Counted from the stretch's first letter, positions 1 to 8,120 are shown. The stretch: 63,953 nucleotides of DNA from Clostridiales bacterium CHKCI006 (GCA_900018345.1 FCNA01000075.1:1-63953); one strand, 5' to 3'. The notes: a model not told the origin generated them from the letters alone. Made by a program: numbers and translations.

Positions 1-422
1 CACGTAAAATCATTGCGTGGGTATTAACCCGTGATATGACAGCTGAATCCGTTCTAGAAGTCATCAAAATAGCGAAGAAACGCAGAAAAGTGGATAACCC
101 ATTGATCATCCATAGCGATCGTGGGAGACAGTTTACAAGTTCGTTATATAAGGAACTGACGGAGAAAATGAGCAAGAGCTATTCAGAAAAAGGGACGCCA
201 TGGGACAATGCATGCATCGAATCTTTTCACTCATTAATCAAAAGAGAGTGGCTGAATAAGTACAAGATATGGGATTATGACCAGGCTAAGAGGCTGATAT
301 TTGAGTATATAGAGGCGTTCTATAACACGGTGAGAATACATGGTCATTGTGAATACAAAAGCCCCAACCAGTATGAACAGGCTTATTATGAAAAGAAGTT
401 AATGCAATGCACTGGTAGCTGA
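1..422 (+). mobile_element. IS3-family transposase OrfB, C-terminal part
   Basis: This is the 3' end of an IS3/IS150-type DDE transposase; the frame is open from base 3, so the gene starts left of the window. The rve integrase core shows HSDRGRQF (second catalytic Asp) and the closing block SEKGTPWDNACIESFHSLIKREW with the catalytic Glu, followed by the usual FEYIEAFYNTVRIH tail. It lies convergent to the ICE recombinase remnant on the other strand. Its right end appears to fall near base 476, inside that remnant. What remains of the protein looks intact, so the element may be complete with its left part off the window. Confidence 0.9.
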
Positions 423-477
423 GTATATGAATGCATATTTCTCATTTTAACTGGCACTTTTTCTTGACATAGTACCA
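423..477 (+). repeat. IS3-family element right end
   Basis: After the transposase stop, a short non-coding tail ends at about base 476-477. Read on the minus strand the terminal bases are TGGTACTATGTCAAGAAAAA, with the TG...CA style ends of IS3 elements. The left terminal repeat is outside the window, so the exact end is inferred from where the recombinase frame stops resembling a recombinase. Confidence 0.5.
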
Positions 478-678
478 AACTTTATCCTTCTTGTTTTTAA
501 TATCATCTAACATTTGTTTTAGCGCGGAGAAATCCCCAATGTCACAATATTCACGGATTATTTGCATATTTCTTGACAAAGCTTTTTGATAGACTTGTTC
601 TCGTTGCACATCTAAAAAATCGGGTGTTTGTTTTACATTGGATGACCTTCCATAAAAATAACAATTAATTTCTTTCAT
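442..678 (-). pseudogene. Serine recombinase, N-terminal fragment cut by IS3
   Basis: The frame from the ATG at 678 has a good ribosome binding site (AAAAAGGAG). It begins EINCYFYGRSS, the Y-x-R-x-S active-site block of serine recombinases, then DFLDVQREQVYQKA, like the Q-x-x-x helix after it. Only about 66 residues are recombinase-like; the last dozen (from VWYYVKKK) are encoded by the end of the IS3 element. No second half of the catalytic domain or DNA-binding domain is present. It lies directly downstream of the intact large serine recombinase on the same strand, so the ICE probably once carried a tandem recombinase pair. Confidence 0.7.
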
Positions 679-745
679 ACATTTTCTCCTTTTTACATAA
701 AATAAAATAGCATATATCCATGAATCAGACAAATAAAAATATATT

Positions 746-2098
746 CTACTCTATCATAAAGTTTTTACTTTCATCAAAAAATACTATTCCTACAATCTTC
801 TTTTCAGAAAAGTCGATGTATATCTTTTGCACTGTTTTATGTAATAAAACAAACTGCGTGGTCAATCCACTTTTTTCATATATTTTCACTTTTTCATCAT
901 CATTCGCATTTTTATGCTTCTTCAAATCACTTATGAACAGATTTTTACGTTTTTTTATTTTATTAGAAATATCAACAAAGTTTTCAGAGTCAATTTTGTT
1001 ATTCATATAGAGTTCAAACAGCTCTTTTTCTTTTTTATTAATCTCATCGATTGCACTATTTAATTCTCGAACTTCTTCACTATTTCCGATAGGTGCTGAT
1101 TCAACAATCTTATAAATGTAGGGCTGAAATAAGATATTTAGCGTTTCATCAGAAATGGATTTCCGACAGCTTTTACAATGATAATACAAGTATTTTTTTC
1201 CGGTGCAACTAGTACCAACAGTACATCTTAATTTTTCACCGCACTTCTTACAATAAACGACATCTTTATACATATACAGGTACTTTCGATCTTTGGATTT
1301 TGATTCAATAATCGAGACAATCTTCTCATGCTCTCTTTGAGATATTAAAACAGGAAATTGATTGGGATAAAACACATTTTTAAATTCCATGCCACCAGTA
1401 TAAACTCTGGATTTAAGCGTCTTCTTTATCTGTTCTATACTCCATTTATATTCAGGATATTTAACCAGGCATGAAGCATATACATTTCTCAAGCTTCGTG
1501 TTTCATACAAGACATTGACCATATCTTTCAAAATTGCTGCCTCTTTTTCATTGACAGTCAAGTGCATGGATGAAGCTTTATTAAATCCAAATGGTGCATT
1601 TCTATGTGGGTATTTACTACTTTTAATTCGAGCTACAATAGACTCATTGGTTCGTTCTATCGCCAGCTTCTGTTCAAGCTCAGCAAAGATCATCCGTATC
1701 TGGCTTATCATCCGTCCAGTTAAATTGTTTACATCTAAATTATCATCGATGGAAACAAGCGTCACATCGTGTTCAGAAAGAAAATCTAATAGCTCTGTAA
1801 AGTCCACGATATTGCGTGAGACTCTATCAAGTTTTGCAATGATCATGTAGTCGTAAAATCCATTTGCAATGGCTGTCATCATTTCCTGATATTCTTTTCG
1901 ATCAACAGTACTACCAGAAATGCCACCATCTACATATAGATCAGCCATCTCCAAATTTAAATTTCGTAATAAACAATATGATAAGCAACGATCGAATTGC
2001 GCATCAAGACCATATCCTGTACCTTCTTGACGTGCAGATGAAACTCTACAATAAATTGCAATTCTATGAAATTTTACAATACTTTTAACTCGCTTCAC
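746..2098 (-). CDS. Large serine recombinase (probable ICE integrase/excisionase)
   Basis: A 450-residue large serine recombinase that would cut and rejoin att sites to integrate or excise the ICE. The N-terminal resolvase domain has YCRVSS (catalytic Ser about residue 20), then GLDAQ, GISGSTVDRKEY and IIAKLDRVSRN. The recombinase domain follows, then a zinc ribbon (CKKCGEKLRC...HCKSC) and a charged coiled-coil tail. The start is a GTG preceded by AAGGGGAG. It is the outermost intact ICE gene on the left, the usual place for an integrase. The length is within the family range and all key motifs are present. Which att site it uses cannot be told here. Confidence 0.9.
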   Translation of the reverse strand: MKRVKSIVKFHRIAIYCRVSSARQEGTGYGLDAQFDRCLSYCLLRNLNLEMADLYVDGGISGSTVDRKEYQEMMTAIANGFYDYMIIAKLDRVSRNIVDFTELLDFLSEHDVTLVSIDDNLDVNNLTGRMISQIRMIFAELEQKLAIERTNESIVARIKSSKYPHRNAPFGFNKASSMHLTVNEKEAAILKDMVNVLYETRSLRNVYASCLVKYPEYKWSIEQIKKTLKSRVYTGGMEFKNVFYPNQFPVLISQREHEKIVSIIESKSKDRKYLYMYKDVVYCKKCGEKLRCTVGTSCTGKKYLYYHCKSCRKSISDETLNILFQPYIYKIVESAPIGNSEEVRELNSAIDEINKKEKELFELYMNNKIDSENFVDISNKIKKRKNLFISDLKKHKNANDDEKVKIYEKSGLTTQFVLLHKTVQKIYIDFSEKKIVGIVFFDESKNFMIE

Positions 2099-2189
2099 TA
2101 TACTACTCCCCTTTCTATTTCATAAAAAAAATAATAAAAAGGGGTTAGAATAGCAACAGCTAGGCATGTTTATTATTAGGATGATTATT

Positions 2190-2215
2190 TTTTCAAACGT
2201 GTTAATGTTTGAAAA
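2190..2215. repeat. Inverted repeat upstream of the recombinase
   Basis: Perfect 9-bp arms TTTTCAAAC / GTTTGAAAA separated by 8 bases, in the leader between the ToxN-like gene and the recombinase. It could be a terminator continuation, a recombinase or accessory-protein site, or an operator; nothing in the sequence decides. Confidence 0.4.
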
Positions 2216-2218
2216 TAA

Positions 2219-2250
2219 AAAGGGGGTTCAAGGGGGAATAATTCCCCCTT
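2219..2250 (-). terminator. Terminator after the ToxN-like gene
   Basis: On the minus strand, 10-bp arms AAGGGGGAAT / ATTCCCCCTT around a single base are followed by GAACCCCCTTTTTATTTTC, a T-rich tract. It closes the operon that ends with the ToxN-like gene and separates it from the recombinase. Confidence 0.6.
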
Positions 2251-2254
2251 GGGG

Positions 2255-2818
2255 TTACAATTCAAGTTCAGAATTTTCTTTCTCTAAAGTGTATAGATGT
2301 TCCTTGTATGTGTTGGCAATCCTTTCAAGTGTCTGGTAATTAAATGCAACAATATTCTCGTCCTTCTGTTTTGTTTTATACAGCTCTTTGGCCATATACT
2401 CTATATCTAATTTATCTATCTTATAATTTGTAAGTTTTAGCCTATGTTCAAACTCTATCTGATTTAAAGCAGTTGTAAATCCACGGTATTTTTCAAGATG
2501 ATCGAGATCAATCTCCTGAATGCACTCCAAAGGGGCTGGAAACATCTTTCCAAACCGCAAACATCCAAGGTACTCATCCGTGAAAGGGTGATTAATAAAA
2601 TACATCATTTCCTTTTCCTGGAATTTTACAAATTTATCTTTATACGATGTAATTGGCACCATATACGCTAAATCATCTTGCGTCTCAAATGCCTTAAGGA
2701 ACGGTTTGATTGAATAATACCCATAGTCTGTATAAGGTATTTGCGATTCGATCTTTCTTAGGTATCCACTATATTCATCATCAATCAGATATAATTTATA
2801 TTTAAAGTCCACTTTCAT
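2255..2818 (-). CDS. ToxN/AbiQ-like endoribonuclease toxin (type III TA family)
   Basis: A 187-residue protein resembling the ToxN/AbiQ toxin family: KYKLYLIDDEYSGYLRKI near the N-terminus, then PFLKAF, YMVPITSYKDK and LGCLRFGKMFPAPLECI. This follows the family order of N-terminal strand, a P-[IL]-T-S-x-K segment and a hydrophobic core strand. Family members cleave RNA and are held inactive by a small repeated RNA. I chose the ATG at 2818 because AGGAGTGGT precedes it; an upstream in-frame Met overlaps the lipoprotein gene. No repeated antitoxin RNA is visible upstream, so it may be an orphan or use something else. Family assignment is from remembered motifs and is moderately secure. Confidence 0.6.
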   Translation of the reverse strand: MKVDFKYKLYLIDDEYSGYLRKIESQIPYTDYGYYSIKPFLKAFETQDDLAYMVPITSYKDKFVKFQEKEMMYFINHPFTDEYLGCLRFGKMFPAPLECIQEIDLDHLEKYRGFTTALNQIEFEHRLKLTNYKIDKLDIEYMAKELYKTKQKDENIVAFNYQTLERIANTYKEHLYTLEKENSELEL

Positions 2819-2825
2819 ACCACTC

Positions 2826-3398
2826 CTATCTATATTCAATTGTTCTTTCAAATGTAGTTATTGTGTCCTCAGCAATTTCTTGACTATTATCAAACAAAAT
2901 AACACAACAATTCGTAACTAGCTGTCCGGTAACGCTGGGAATCACATATTCTGTTTGAAAAAACACGCTGATAAATTGTTTGTCTCCATATTGACCCGTT
3001 TGCTTTAGAAACTTATATTCACCATAGTAATCCCGCTCCGACTTTTCTACATTAAATTCTGCTGATAAACCAATACGAGCTAATTCTTCATCCATTTCTT
3101 CAGGAAGCTGATTTACTTGTTCAGGCACTCTTCGTTCCAACCCTAGTGTACTTTTATCCTTTAGGATATACATATCAAGCTTTGCTGATTCATACGTAAG
3201 ATGATAAAGATCTTCTGATACAATCGAATCACTACTTAGGATCCATTGTTCATCAATAAGAGCCGAATAGTCGTAACCAGTGCTGCTAGAGTCAAAATAC
3301 CGATACTGATAGTCCTGATTGCTCATATCTTGTTCTGAAGAAAACATACATCCGCCAAGTAACAGCGACATCATCATCAAGATCAACCTTTGTTTCAC
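2826..3398 (-). CDS. Small lipoprotein of the ICE
   Basis: A 190-residue secreted lipoprotein of unknown function. From a GTG start at 3398, nine bases after AAGGAG, the protein reads through a basic N-terminus and hydrophobic stretch to LLGGC, a good lipobox with the lipidated Cys at residue 17. The mature part is acidic and Ser/Tyr-rich (SSSTGYDYSALIDEQW) and ends in a beta-rich region (FLKQTGQYGDKQFISVFFQ). Longer in-frame starts would run back through the palindrome at 3415 and the upstream gene, so they are unlikely. It overlaps the ToxN-like leader and is read with it. Confidence 0.7.
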   Translation of the reverse strand: MKQRLILMMMSLLLGGCMFSSEQDMSNQDYQYRYFDSSSTGYDYSALIDEQWILSSDSIVSEDLYHLTYESAKLDMYILKDKSTLGLERRVPEQVNQLPEEMDEELARIGLSAEFNVEKSERDYYGEYKFLKQTGQYGDKQFISVFFQTEYVIPSVTGQLVTNCCVILFDNSQEIAEDTITTFERTIEYR

Positions 3399-3414
3399 CT
3401 TTTTCAACTCCTTC

Positions 3415-3436
3415 AATGTAGCAATATTGCTACATT
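3415..3436. repeat. ICE palindrome copy 1
   Basis: TGTAGCAA-TA-TTGCTACA with flanking AA/TT, perfectly palindromic over 22 bases. On the minus strand its TAG is the stop codon of the 3430-3738 gene, and it lies just before the ribosome binding site of the lipoprotein gene. Confidence 0.9.
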
Positions 3437-3738
3437 TTGTTTTCAGAGATTGCTGCATAGATCTCATCGAATTTCTCATCCATTTTTTCAAACAACGCAT
3501 TAATGACCTGCGCCTGTTTCATATAAAAGAGCTGGCTCTGATTTGCCAGCTCTTGATGCATTTCATCGGTTACTAAAATTTTAAAATCATCACGCGATCT
3601 ATACAAGATATAGATCCTCATCATGTCGTCCAAGATCTGCTCCTGGGACATACTGATATCATTCTGGTTACTTAATTCCTGAATTTGTTTCAAGCTACTT
3701 ATAAAATAATCTGATACTCTAAAACTTCTTACCGGCAT
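3430..3738 (-). CDS. Ribbon-helix-helix-like small protein B
   Basis: A 102-residue protein. The N-terminus PVRSFRVSDYFISSLKQI followed by an amphipathic helix and ILDDMMRIYILY fits a ribbon-helix-helix fold (one strand, two helices). The rest is helical and may mediate oligomerisation. It overlaps the preceding RHH-like gene by 20 bases, so the pair is translationally coupled. The stop codon TAG is supplied by palindrome copy 1. A role as repressor or partition-site binder is inference from fold and from the palindrome-rich leader upstream. Confidence 0.6.
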   Translation of the reverse strand: MPVRSFRVSDYFISSLKQIQELSNQNDISMSQEQILDDMMRIYILYRSRDDFKILVTDEMHQELANQSQLFYMKQAQVINALFEKMDEKFDEIYAAISENKM

Positions 3739-4006
3739 GCAATTTCTCCTCTATCAGTGAATTGAATCGTGACTCGTTATTTACAACCTGATACATTTCT
3801 TCTTCAGAAGTATATTGTTTCAATTCTCCATTGGTTTTTACAAGTAGCTTGATATATTCTAAAAGAACATCCAACTCATTACTGTGTGTGTAATACGAAC
3901 GAATGAGCTCAGACATCATCTCTTCATTAGTCATATTTTTTTTCTGTTTGAGCAAATCAAATATCGTTGCATCCTCATCAGATAAATTAATTCTCTTGTA
4001 TTTCAT
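3719..4006 (-). CDS. Ribbon-helix-helix-like small protein A
   Basis: A 95-residue protein starting MKYKRINLSDEDATIFDLLKQ, a basic strand followed by a helix and then NEEMMSELIRSYY, the usual RHH second helix. Its layout matches the next gene, suggesting two diverged copies or a hetero-pair. The start follows GGTAGGTGGTG. It is the first gene downstream of the palindrome cluster at 4061-4232, which is the natural place for its own operator or a centromere-like site. No close family is recognised. Confidence 0.6.
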   Translation of the reverse strand: MKYKRINLSDEDATIFDLLKQKKNMTNEEMMSELIRSYYTHSNELDVLLEYIKLLVKTNGELKQYTSEEEMYQVVNNESRFNSLIEEKLHAGKKF

Positions 4007-4060
4007 CTATTCACCACCTACCATCAAAAATACCATTTGACATACCGAAACAGGATAAGA

Positions 4061-4232
4061 GGTCTGTGTTACACCCTGGTATTTCGGGTGGTACACAGAC
4101 CATTTGAACAAACGGACAACGTCCGTTTTCATCAGCGCTTTTTGCGCTCCTATACCGGTATATATACCGGTATTTTTTTGTGTTACAATTTCTAGGTGGT
4201 GGTATGTCGTTATATACCACTTAAAATACCAC
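4061..4232. promoter_or_regulatory. Cluster of five different inverted repeats upstream of the RHH pair
   Basis: The 229-base gap between 4006 and 4236 holds no convincing gene but has stacked dyads. They are GGTCTGTGT...ACACAGACC (4061-4101), AAACGGAC/GTCCGTTT (4110-4128), AGCGC/GCGCT (4134-4148), a perfect 22-base palindrome built from ATACCGGTATA (4152-4173, followed by T7), and GGTGGTAT...ATACCACC (about 4195-4232). Direct copies of GTGGTAT and CCATTTGA also occur. The layout fits an operator/centromere, a replication origin or an oriT; none can be chosen from sequence alone. Confidence 0.6.
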
Positions 4233-4235
4233 CTT

Positions 4236-4814
4236 TTATAGTTCCAAATCCTGATTATGCTGAATGCATTCCAATTGTTGAGTTAATGTTTCTAATTCTG
4301 CTTCTCTGCTCTGCAGATTGGATTTTAATAAGTCATTTTCATAATTCAATTTATGTATCTGTTCCTTTAAGTCATTAATCTCCTTGTATAACATACCTAA
4401 ATCTTGTATGTGCTTCTCCAAGACCATTAATGCTGCCTGTATATCTGAATCTGATGATCCTGTGCGCTCTATATTTTCCATGTAATGTTTGACACCATCA
4501 AGTGCAGACCTACTATTATCTGCTGTGAAATATATTCTATCTAGCTCTCTCATTGTTTGCTCCTGATAGAGTTCTGCTTTTTCTGAAGTATGTTTTAGTG
4601 CGATTTCCTTTTGTAATAATTCATATGACTTTAATGACTTCTTGCCCACTTTGACATCATAAACAAAATTTGTAACCAGCACACCAACTGTTGATATTAA
4701 TGCAGCGATAATAACCGGATCCATTTCGATTACTTCTCCTTTCTGATGATAAAATAAATATACCATCCAGAAAAGAAAGTTGCAAAGCGATAAAAACCAC
4801 CCATAATACATCAT
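4236..4814 (-). CDS. Membrane-anchored coiled-coil protein
   Basis: A 192-residue protein of unknown function. It has two hydrophobic segments (WFLSLCNFLFWMVYLFY and VIIAALISTVGVLVTNFVY) and a long charged coiled coil over the second half (LKEQIHKLNYENDLLKSNL, SREAELETLTQQLE). The start at 4814 follows GGGAG at good spacing. A second in-frame ATG at 4724 has an even better AAAGGAG, so a shorter 162-residue form with one membrane segment may also be made. It sits at the end of a block with pentapeptide and Ig-like membrane proteins and could be a cytoplasmic scaffold; that is inference. Confidence 0.65.
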   Translation of the reverse strand: MMYYGWFLSLCNFLFWMVYLFYHQKGEVIEMDPVIIAALISTVGVLVTNFVYDVKVGKKSLKSYELLQKEIALKHTSEKAELYQEQTMRELDRIYFTADNSRSALDGVKHYMENIERTGSSDSDIQAALMVLEKHIQDLGMLYKEINDLKEQIHKLNYENDLLKSNLQSREAELETLTQQLECIQHNQDLEL

Positions 4815-4845
4815 TTGACATACTCCCTTTGAATGCAATTCCTTA

Positions 4846-4877
4846 TGTGAAATGTAGCAACATTGCTACATTTCACA
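4846..4877. repeat. ICE palindrome copy 2
   Basis: TGTAGCAA-CA-TTGCTACA with matching flanks, giving 15-bp perfect arms (TGTGAAA on the left). On the minus strand its TAG ends the pentapeptide gene at 4866. Confidence 0.9.
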
Positions 4878-5681
4878 TTCATGTTCATTTTCAGCCGTTT
4901 CGATGATCCTGATATATTTTGTCTTGCAGTAATCATCAATATTTAACGCACAACGATTATCCCTAAAAAATGCTGATGAAAGATCGGATCCAATGAATTG
5001 TGCATCGTCTAACTCTGCTTCATCAAAATTAGTCGCACGTAAATTACAGTCCTCAAAAGTGACTTCCTGCATATGTGACCTCACAAATCTTGTTCCAAAC
5101 ATTATACAATGTTCGAATCTAGAATTACTAAAATCAGTCAGTTCAAAATTAGACCATGAAAGGTCACTATCCTTAAAAAGGCAATCATGAAAGACTGCCT
5201 TTGAAAGATCGGCATCTTTTAAATCGATACCGGATAGATCATAACTGTAAAGCTGGAGCTGCTTTCCTCTCTTGCTGAAATTTAACCATTTTCGGTGCTT
5301 ATCTAATAGATCTGAAAATTCTGAAATCGTGATGTAACGGTAGTTTTTTTCAGCAATTGGAAAGCGACTGGTATAGTGCTCCATTGTTTCAGCCATTACA
5401 TCCAATGATTCCTGACCTGTTAAACACCGCTTCAATTTTTGATACGCAATGTAAAAAAGGCGGTTCTGTTCTGGATAATGTTCTTTATCATAGGCAGTTA
5501 ACATCGCATAGCATAACCTTTTATTGTCATTAATTTCCTTTTGTTCGGCAAGATGTTGTGGGGTCATCTCGCATTCACTGAGCTTCCACAATATCTCACG
5601 TTTCGCTTCCTCAATCTGGTGTGAATCTAATAAATCATATAATTTCGTTAGTTCATCCACGAGTTCCTTATTTCTTTTCAT
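4866..5681 (-). CDS. Pentapeptide-repeat protein with helical N-terminal domain
   Basis: A 271-residue protein. The first 140 residues are helical (KELVDELTKLYDLLDSHQ and on). From about 155 on there is a run of A(D/N)LxX-type pentapeptides (LSGIDLKDADLSKAVF, DLSWSNFELTDFSNSRFE, NLRATNFDEAELDDAQF), which fold as a right-handed beta-helix. The ATG at 5681 was chosen because earlier in-frame starts overlap the upstream gene, whose stop is at 5693. The stop is the TAG inside palindrome copy 2. Known pentapeptide proteins include gyrase protectors, but this one cannot be assigned such a role. A second pentapeptide protein lies two genes upstream. Confidence 0.75.
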   Translation of the reverse strand: MKRNKELVDELTKLYDLLDSHQIEEAKREILWKLSECEMTPQHLAEQKEINDNKRLCYAMLTAYDKEHYPEQNRLFYIAYQKLKRCLTGQESLDVMAETMEHYTSRFPIAEKNYRYITISEFSDLLDKHRKWLNFSKRGKQLQLYSYDLSGIDLKDADLSKAVFHDCLFKDSDLSWSNFELTDFSNSRFEHCIMFGTRFVRSHMQEVTFEDCNLRATNFDEAELDDAQFIGSDLSSAFFRDNRCALNIDDYCKTKYIRIIETAENEHECEM

Positions 5682-5692
5682 AGCATCACTTT

Positions 5693-6805
5693 CTAAGAAA
5701 AAATGACCTGATAGCCAACGTAGATACCGTCCTGCATAATCGGATTGCATGTATAATGACTTGCCTGACCAGCCGATAACGCAGATCTTCCATAGTTTTG
5801 CGCAGCGTTTAACGTCGCTTCGGCTGATCCATAATCACTAAAATAAAATGTGCGCGACACTGCCGTTGGATCTGAGGCATGTGATTGATTACTGCCTGAC
5901 GTATTTCCTGATGAACTACTTGATGAAGATCCACCGGAAGGCGGTGAAACGATTGGCTCTGGTTCTGGTGAAATCGTCACATTTAGCACAGCCTGTCCTG
6001 TGTTCCCTGTACTGTCAGCCACTGAATATGTAACGCTGTAATGTCCAGCCGTACCAGTATCAACATCAGAGGATGTTTCAACTGCATCCATCAAATCACC
6101 ATCTACATTATCTGTAACTGAAGAAAGGTATGATCTGGCATCAAAGGTAGTTCCATATTCAAGCGTAACTGAATTGGAAGTAAGAGTTATCACCGGCGAG
6201 ATATCGTCTACAATGATCAAAACCATCGTCCGTTGTGTTTCCTTCGTCGGACTTTTAACTGTGTAAGTGAGTGTATAATCACCTACTCCAGTGATGACAG
6301 TATCGGGCAAGATCAATTCCGATCCATCGGTATAATCTTTGACAAAATCAATATAATGAATTTCAGGGACCTCAGAAACACCGCGAATTTCGCTTTCTGA
6401 GACGAGTTCTAATTCGAGCGGATTGATCATAGAAAGCAGATAATCCTTTTGCCACATGGCAATTATGAAGCCAGCAAGCATAATTAAAATGCAAACAACA
6501 AGTAGAATGATACGAATCTGCTTTTGCTGTTTGATTCTCTCTATTTTTTCATCGAAGGTCCCGGACATATGCGATATAGCTTCACGGCTCTTTTGCATAC
6601 TTTTTGCACTTATATGAGGATCACAAATAAAAGAAGGATCCATGCCATCTTCCAGGCATAAGCGGATCTCCCTCATCTGTTCCCAATCGTATTTTGTTGA
6701 AAAATAGGATAGATCTAAGTGTTTCTTATCTGCAATCCGTAGCTGCTGGATTTGAAGACTGTTCCAAGCATATTTATCCAGCAGCTCATCAAGCTGTTTG
6801 CTCAT
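5693..6805 (-). CDS. Single-pass membrane protein with extracellular Ig-like (DUF5011-type) domain
   Basis: A 370-residue type II membrane protein. The cytoplasmic N-terminus carries helical units of the QM-x-EIRLCLEDGMD kind seen in many Firmicute mobile-element proteins. One membrane helix (IRIILLVVCILIMLAGFIIAM) lies near residues 97-118. Outside it are two beta-rich segments; the second (SPVITLTSNSVTLEYGTTF to VADSTGNTGQAVLNVTI) is a DUF5011/HYR-like Ig fold. Then come a Ser/Gly linker and a C-terminal module (YFSDYGSAEATLNAAQNYG). The same architecture recurs in the 29515-30405 gene. It lies directly between two pentapeptide genes (1-12 base gaps). A surface contact role is inference. 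Confidence 0.75.
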   Translation of the reverse strand: MSKQLDELLDKYAWNSLQIQQLRIADKKHLDLSYFSTKYDWEQMREIRLCLEDGMDPSFICDPHISAKSMQKSREAISHMSGTFDEKIERIKQQKQIRIILLVVCILIMLAGFIIAMWQKDYLLSMINPLELELVSESEIRGVSEVPEIHYIDFVKDYTDGSELILPDTVITGVGDYTLTYTVKSPTKETQRTMVLIIVDDISPVITLTSNSVTLEYGTTFDARSYLSSVTDNVDGDLMDAVETSSDVDTGTAGHYSVTYSVADSTGNTGQAVLNVTISPEPEPIVSPPSGGSSSSSSSGNTSGSNQSHASDPTAVSRTFYFSDYGSAEATLNAAQNYGRSALSAGQASHYTCNPIMQDGIYVGYQVIFS

Positions 6806-6806
6806 T

Positions 6807-8120
6807 TTACATCATTCCATTCGTAATCTTCTTACCTTTAGCTGAACTTTCCGATTCCTGTTTCACTGGCTCTGATGAAGGGATATCCCGATAGAATGCT
6901 GGATTCAGCATCTTAGCAGCTAGAGCCATCGCATGCCCCATATCCAACGATTTAAAGTATGTTTCGACATCTTCTTCGGTAACAGGCTTGACGAAGCTAT
7001 TAGCAAGTTCTGGCGAAGCAAGAAAAGCAATGATATCAGCTAACGCTTGCTGTACATCGACTATATTGGACATCTTCTTTGGTTCTTGCACATTGCCTGA
7101 AACATCATTTTTTTGAGGAATAGGCATGCTGGAATCTTCAATCTCGTTAGTAACTATAAAATTATCTGGTAATTTTGCATTGAATAGATTACATCGATAA
7201 AATTTACACTCATTCAATTTAGACAGACTTAAATCTGTCATGATCAGTGAACATCGTGAAAACGAACAATTAATAAAAGTACAATTTGAAAAGATGGACT
7301 CATCGAAAATAACATCCTTAAAGGTTGTTTCATTAAAGATACTTGAGTTAAAACGACATGATGAAAATTCTGTTTCTGTCTGTAATAGCTGCTTAGTAAT
7401 ATTCAGCCGGTTAAACTCACACTCGTAAAAGTGTTTTTTGCTCATACCTAGATCAACGTTGAACACCTGTTTTTCATAAATTGCCATATCCATATCCATT
7501 ACCTCACTTTCATTTTCTTTGATATTTTCTTTCGGAACGTCGTGTTGTTGTTCCACAATTGGCTCCTGTTCAATCTCAACATCACCAGAATTTAAAAAAT
7601 CAAGCAAATGTTCATCACGGACGATTTTTATTTCCGGATTGTCTTCGATTTCCATATCTGAGAACAGGATCCCAACTGAATCAGGGTTGATTGAATTTAT
7701 AAAGGTCATCTCTTTTAGATTGACGTTACTAACGAGACAGTCTTCAAATTCGCAGCAGATAAAGGTGACATTATAAAGCGTGCTTTGCTCGAATGCGTTG
7801 TTCGCAAATCGACAGTTAATGAAAACAGCGTCAGTCAAACGAGCATTCTTAAATGTACAATCATCAAAAAAAACATTGATAAAACGGCTCTTACTGGACG
7901 TACAACTAATCGATACACGCTTCAGGATGCCAGTGTTAATCAAAAGATCGTCACGATTCTTACCAGTCAAAGTACTATTTTCAATTAATACATCGGTAAT
8001 CTTAGTAAAACGATGAATTGTCGAACGATCCAGCTTGGTTAGACTTGAACGTTCAACATCTATATAACGTGGAACAATAAGGTTGTATGCTGCATAGATT
8101 TTTTCTATTTCCAGTTTCAT
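6807..8120 (-). CDS. Two-block pentapeptide-repeat protein
   Basis: A 437-residue protein with two degenerate pentapeptide blocks, about residues 60-145 (FDDCTFKNARLTDAVFINCRF) and 235-325 (FKDVIFDESIFSNCTFINCSF), rich in the C-x-F variant. An acidic linker joins them, and a helical tail follows (VQQALADIIAFLASPELA, VETYFKSLDMGHAMALAAKM). Its ATG overlaps the stop of the VirD4-like gene by 4 bases, so it is translated with the transfer operon. I do not recognise a specific family. Its position suggests transfer or host-protection functions, without direct proof. Confidence 0.7.
   Translation of the reverse strand: MKLEIEKIYAAYNLIVPRYIDVERSSLTKLDRSTIHRFTKITDVLIENSTLTGKNRDDLLINTGILKRVSISCTSSKSRFINVFFDDCTFKNARLTDAVFINCRFANNAFEQSTLYNVTFICCEFEDCLVSNVNLKEMTFINSINPDSVGILFSDMEIEDNPEIKIVRDEHLLDFLNSGDVEIEQEPIVEQQHDVPKENIKENESEVMDMDMAIYEKQVFNVDLGMSKKHFYECEFNRLNITKQLLQTETEFSSCRFNSSIFNETTFKDVIFDESIFSNCTFINCSFSRCSLIMTDLSLSKLNECKFYRCNLFNAKLPDNFIVTNEIEDSSMPIPQKNDVSGNVQEPKKMSNIVDVQQALADIIAFLASPELANSFVKPVTEEDVETYFKSLDMGHAMALAAKMLNPAFYRDIPSSEPVKQESESSAKGKKITNGMM

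Noticed and set aside
4011-4220. 69-residue minus-strand frame
   Set aside because: It runs straight through the palindrome cluster, with low-complexity YRYIYRYR from the ATACCGG repeat, and has no ribosome binding site.
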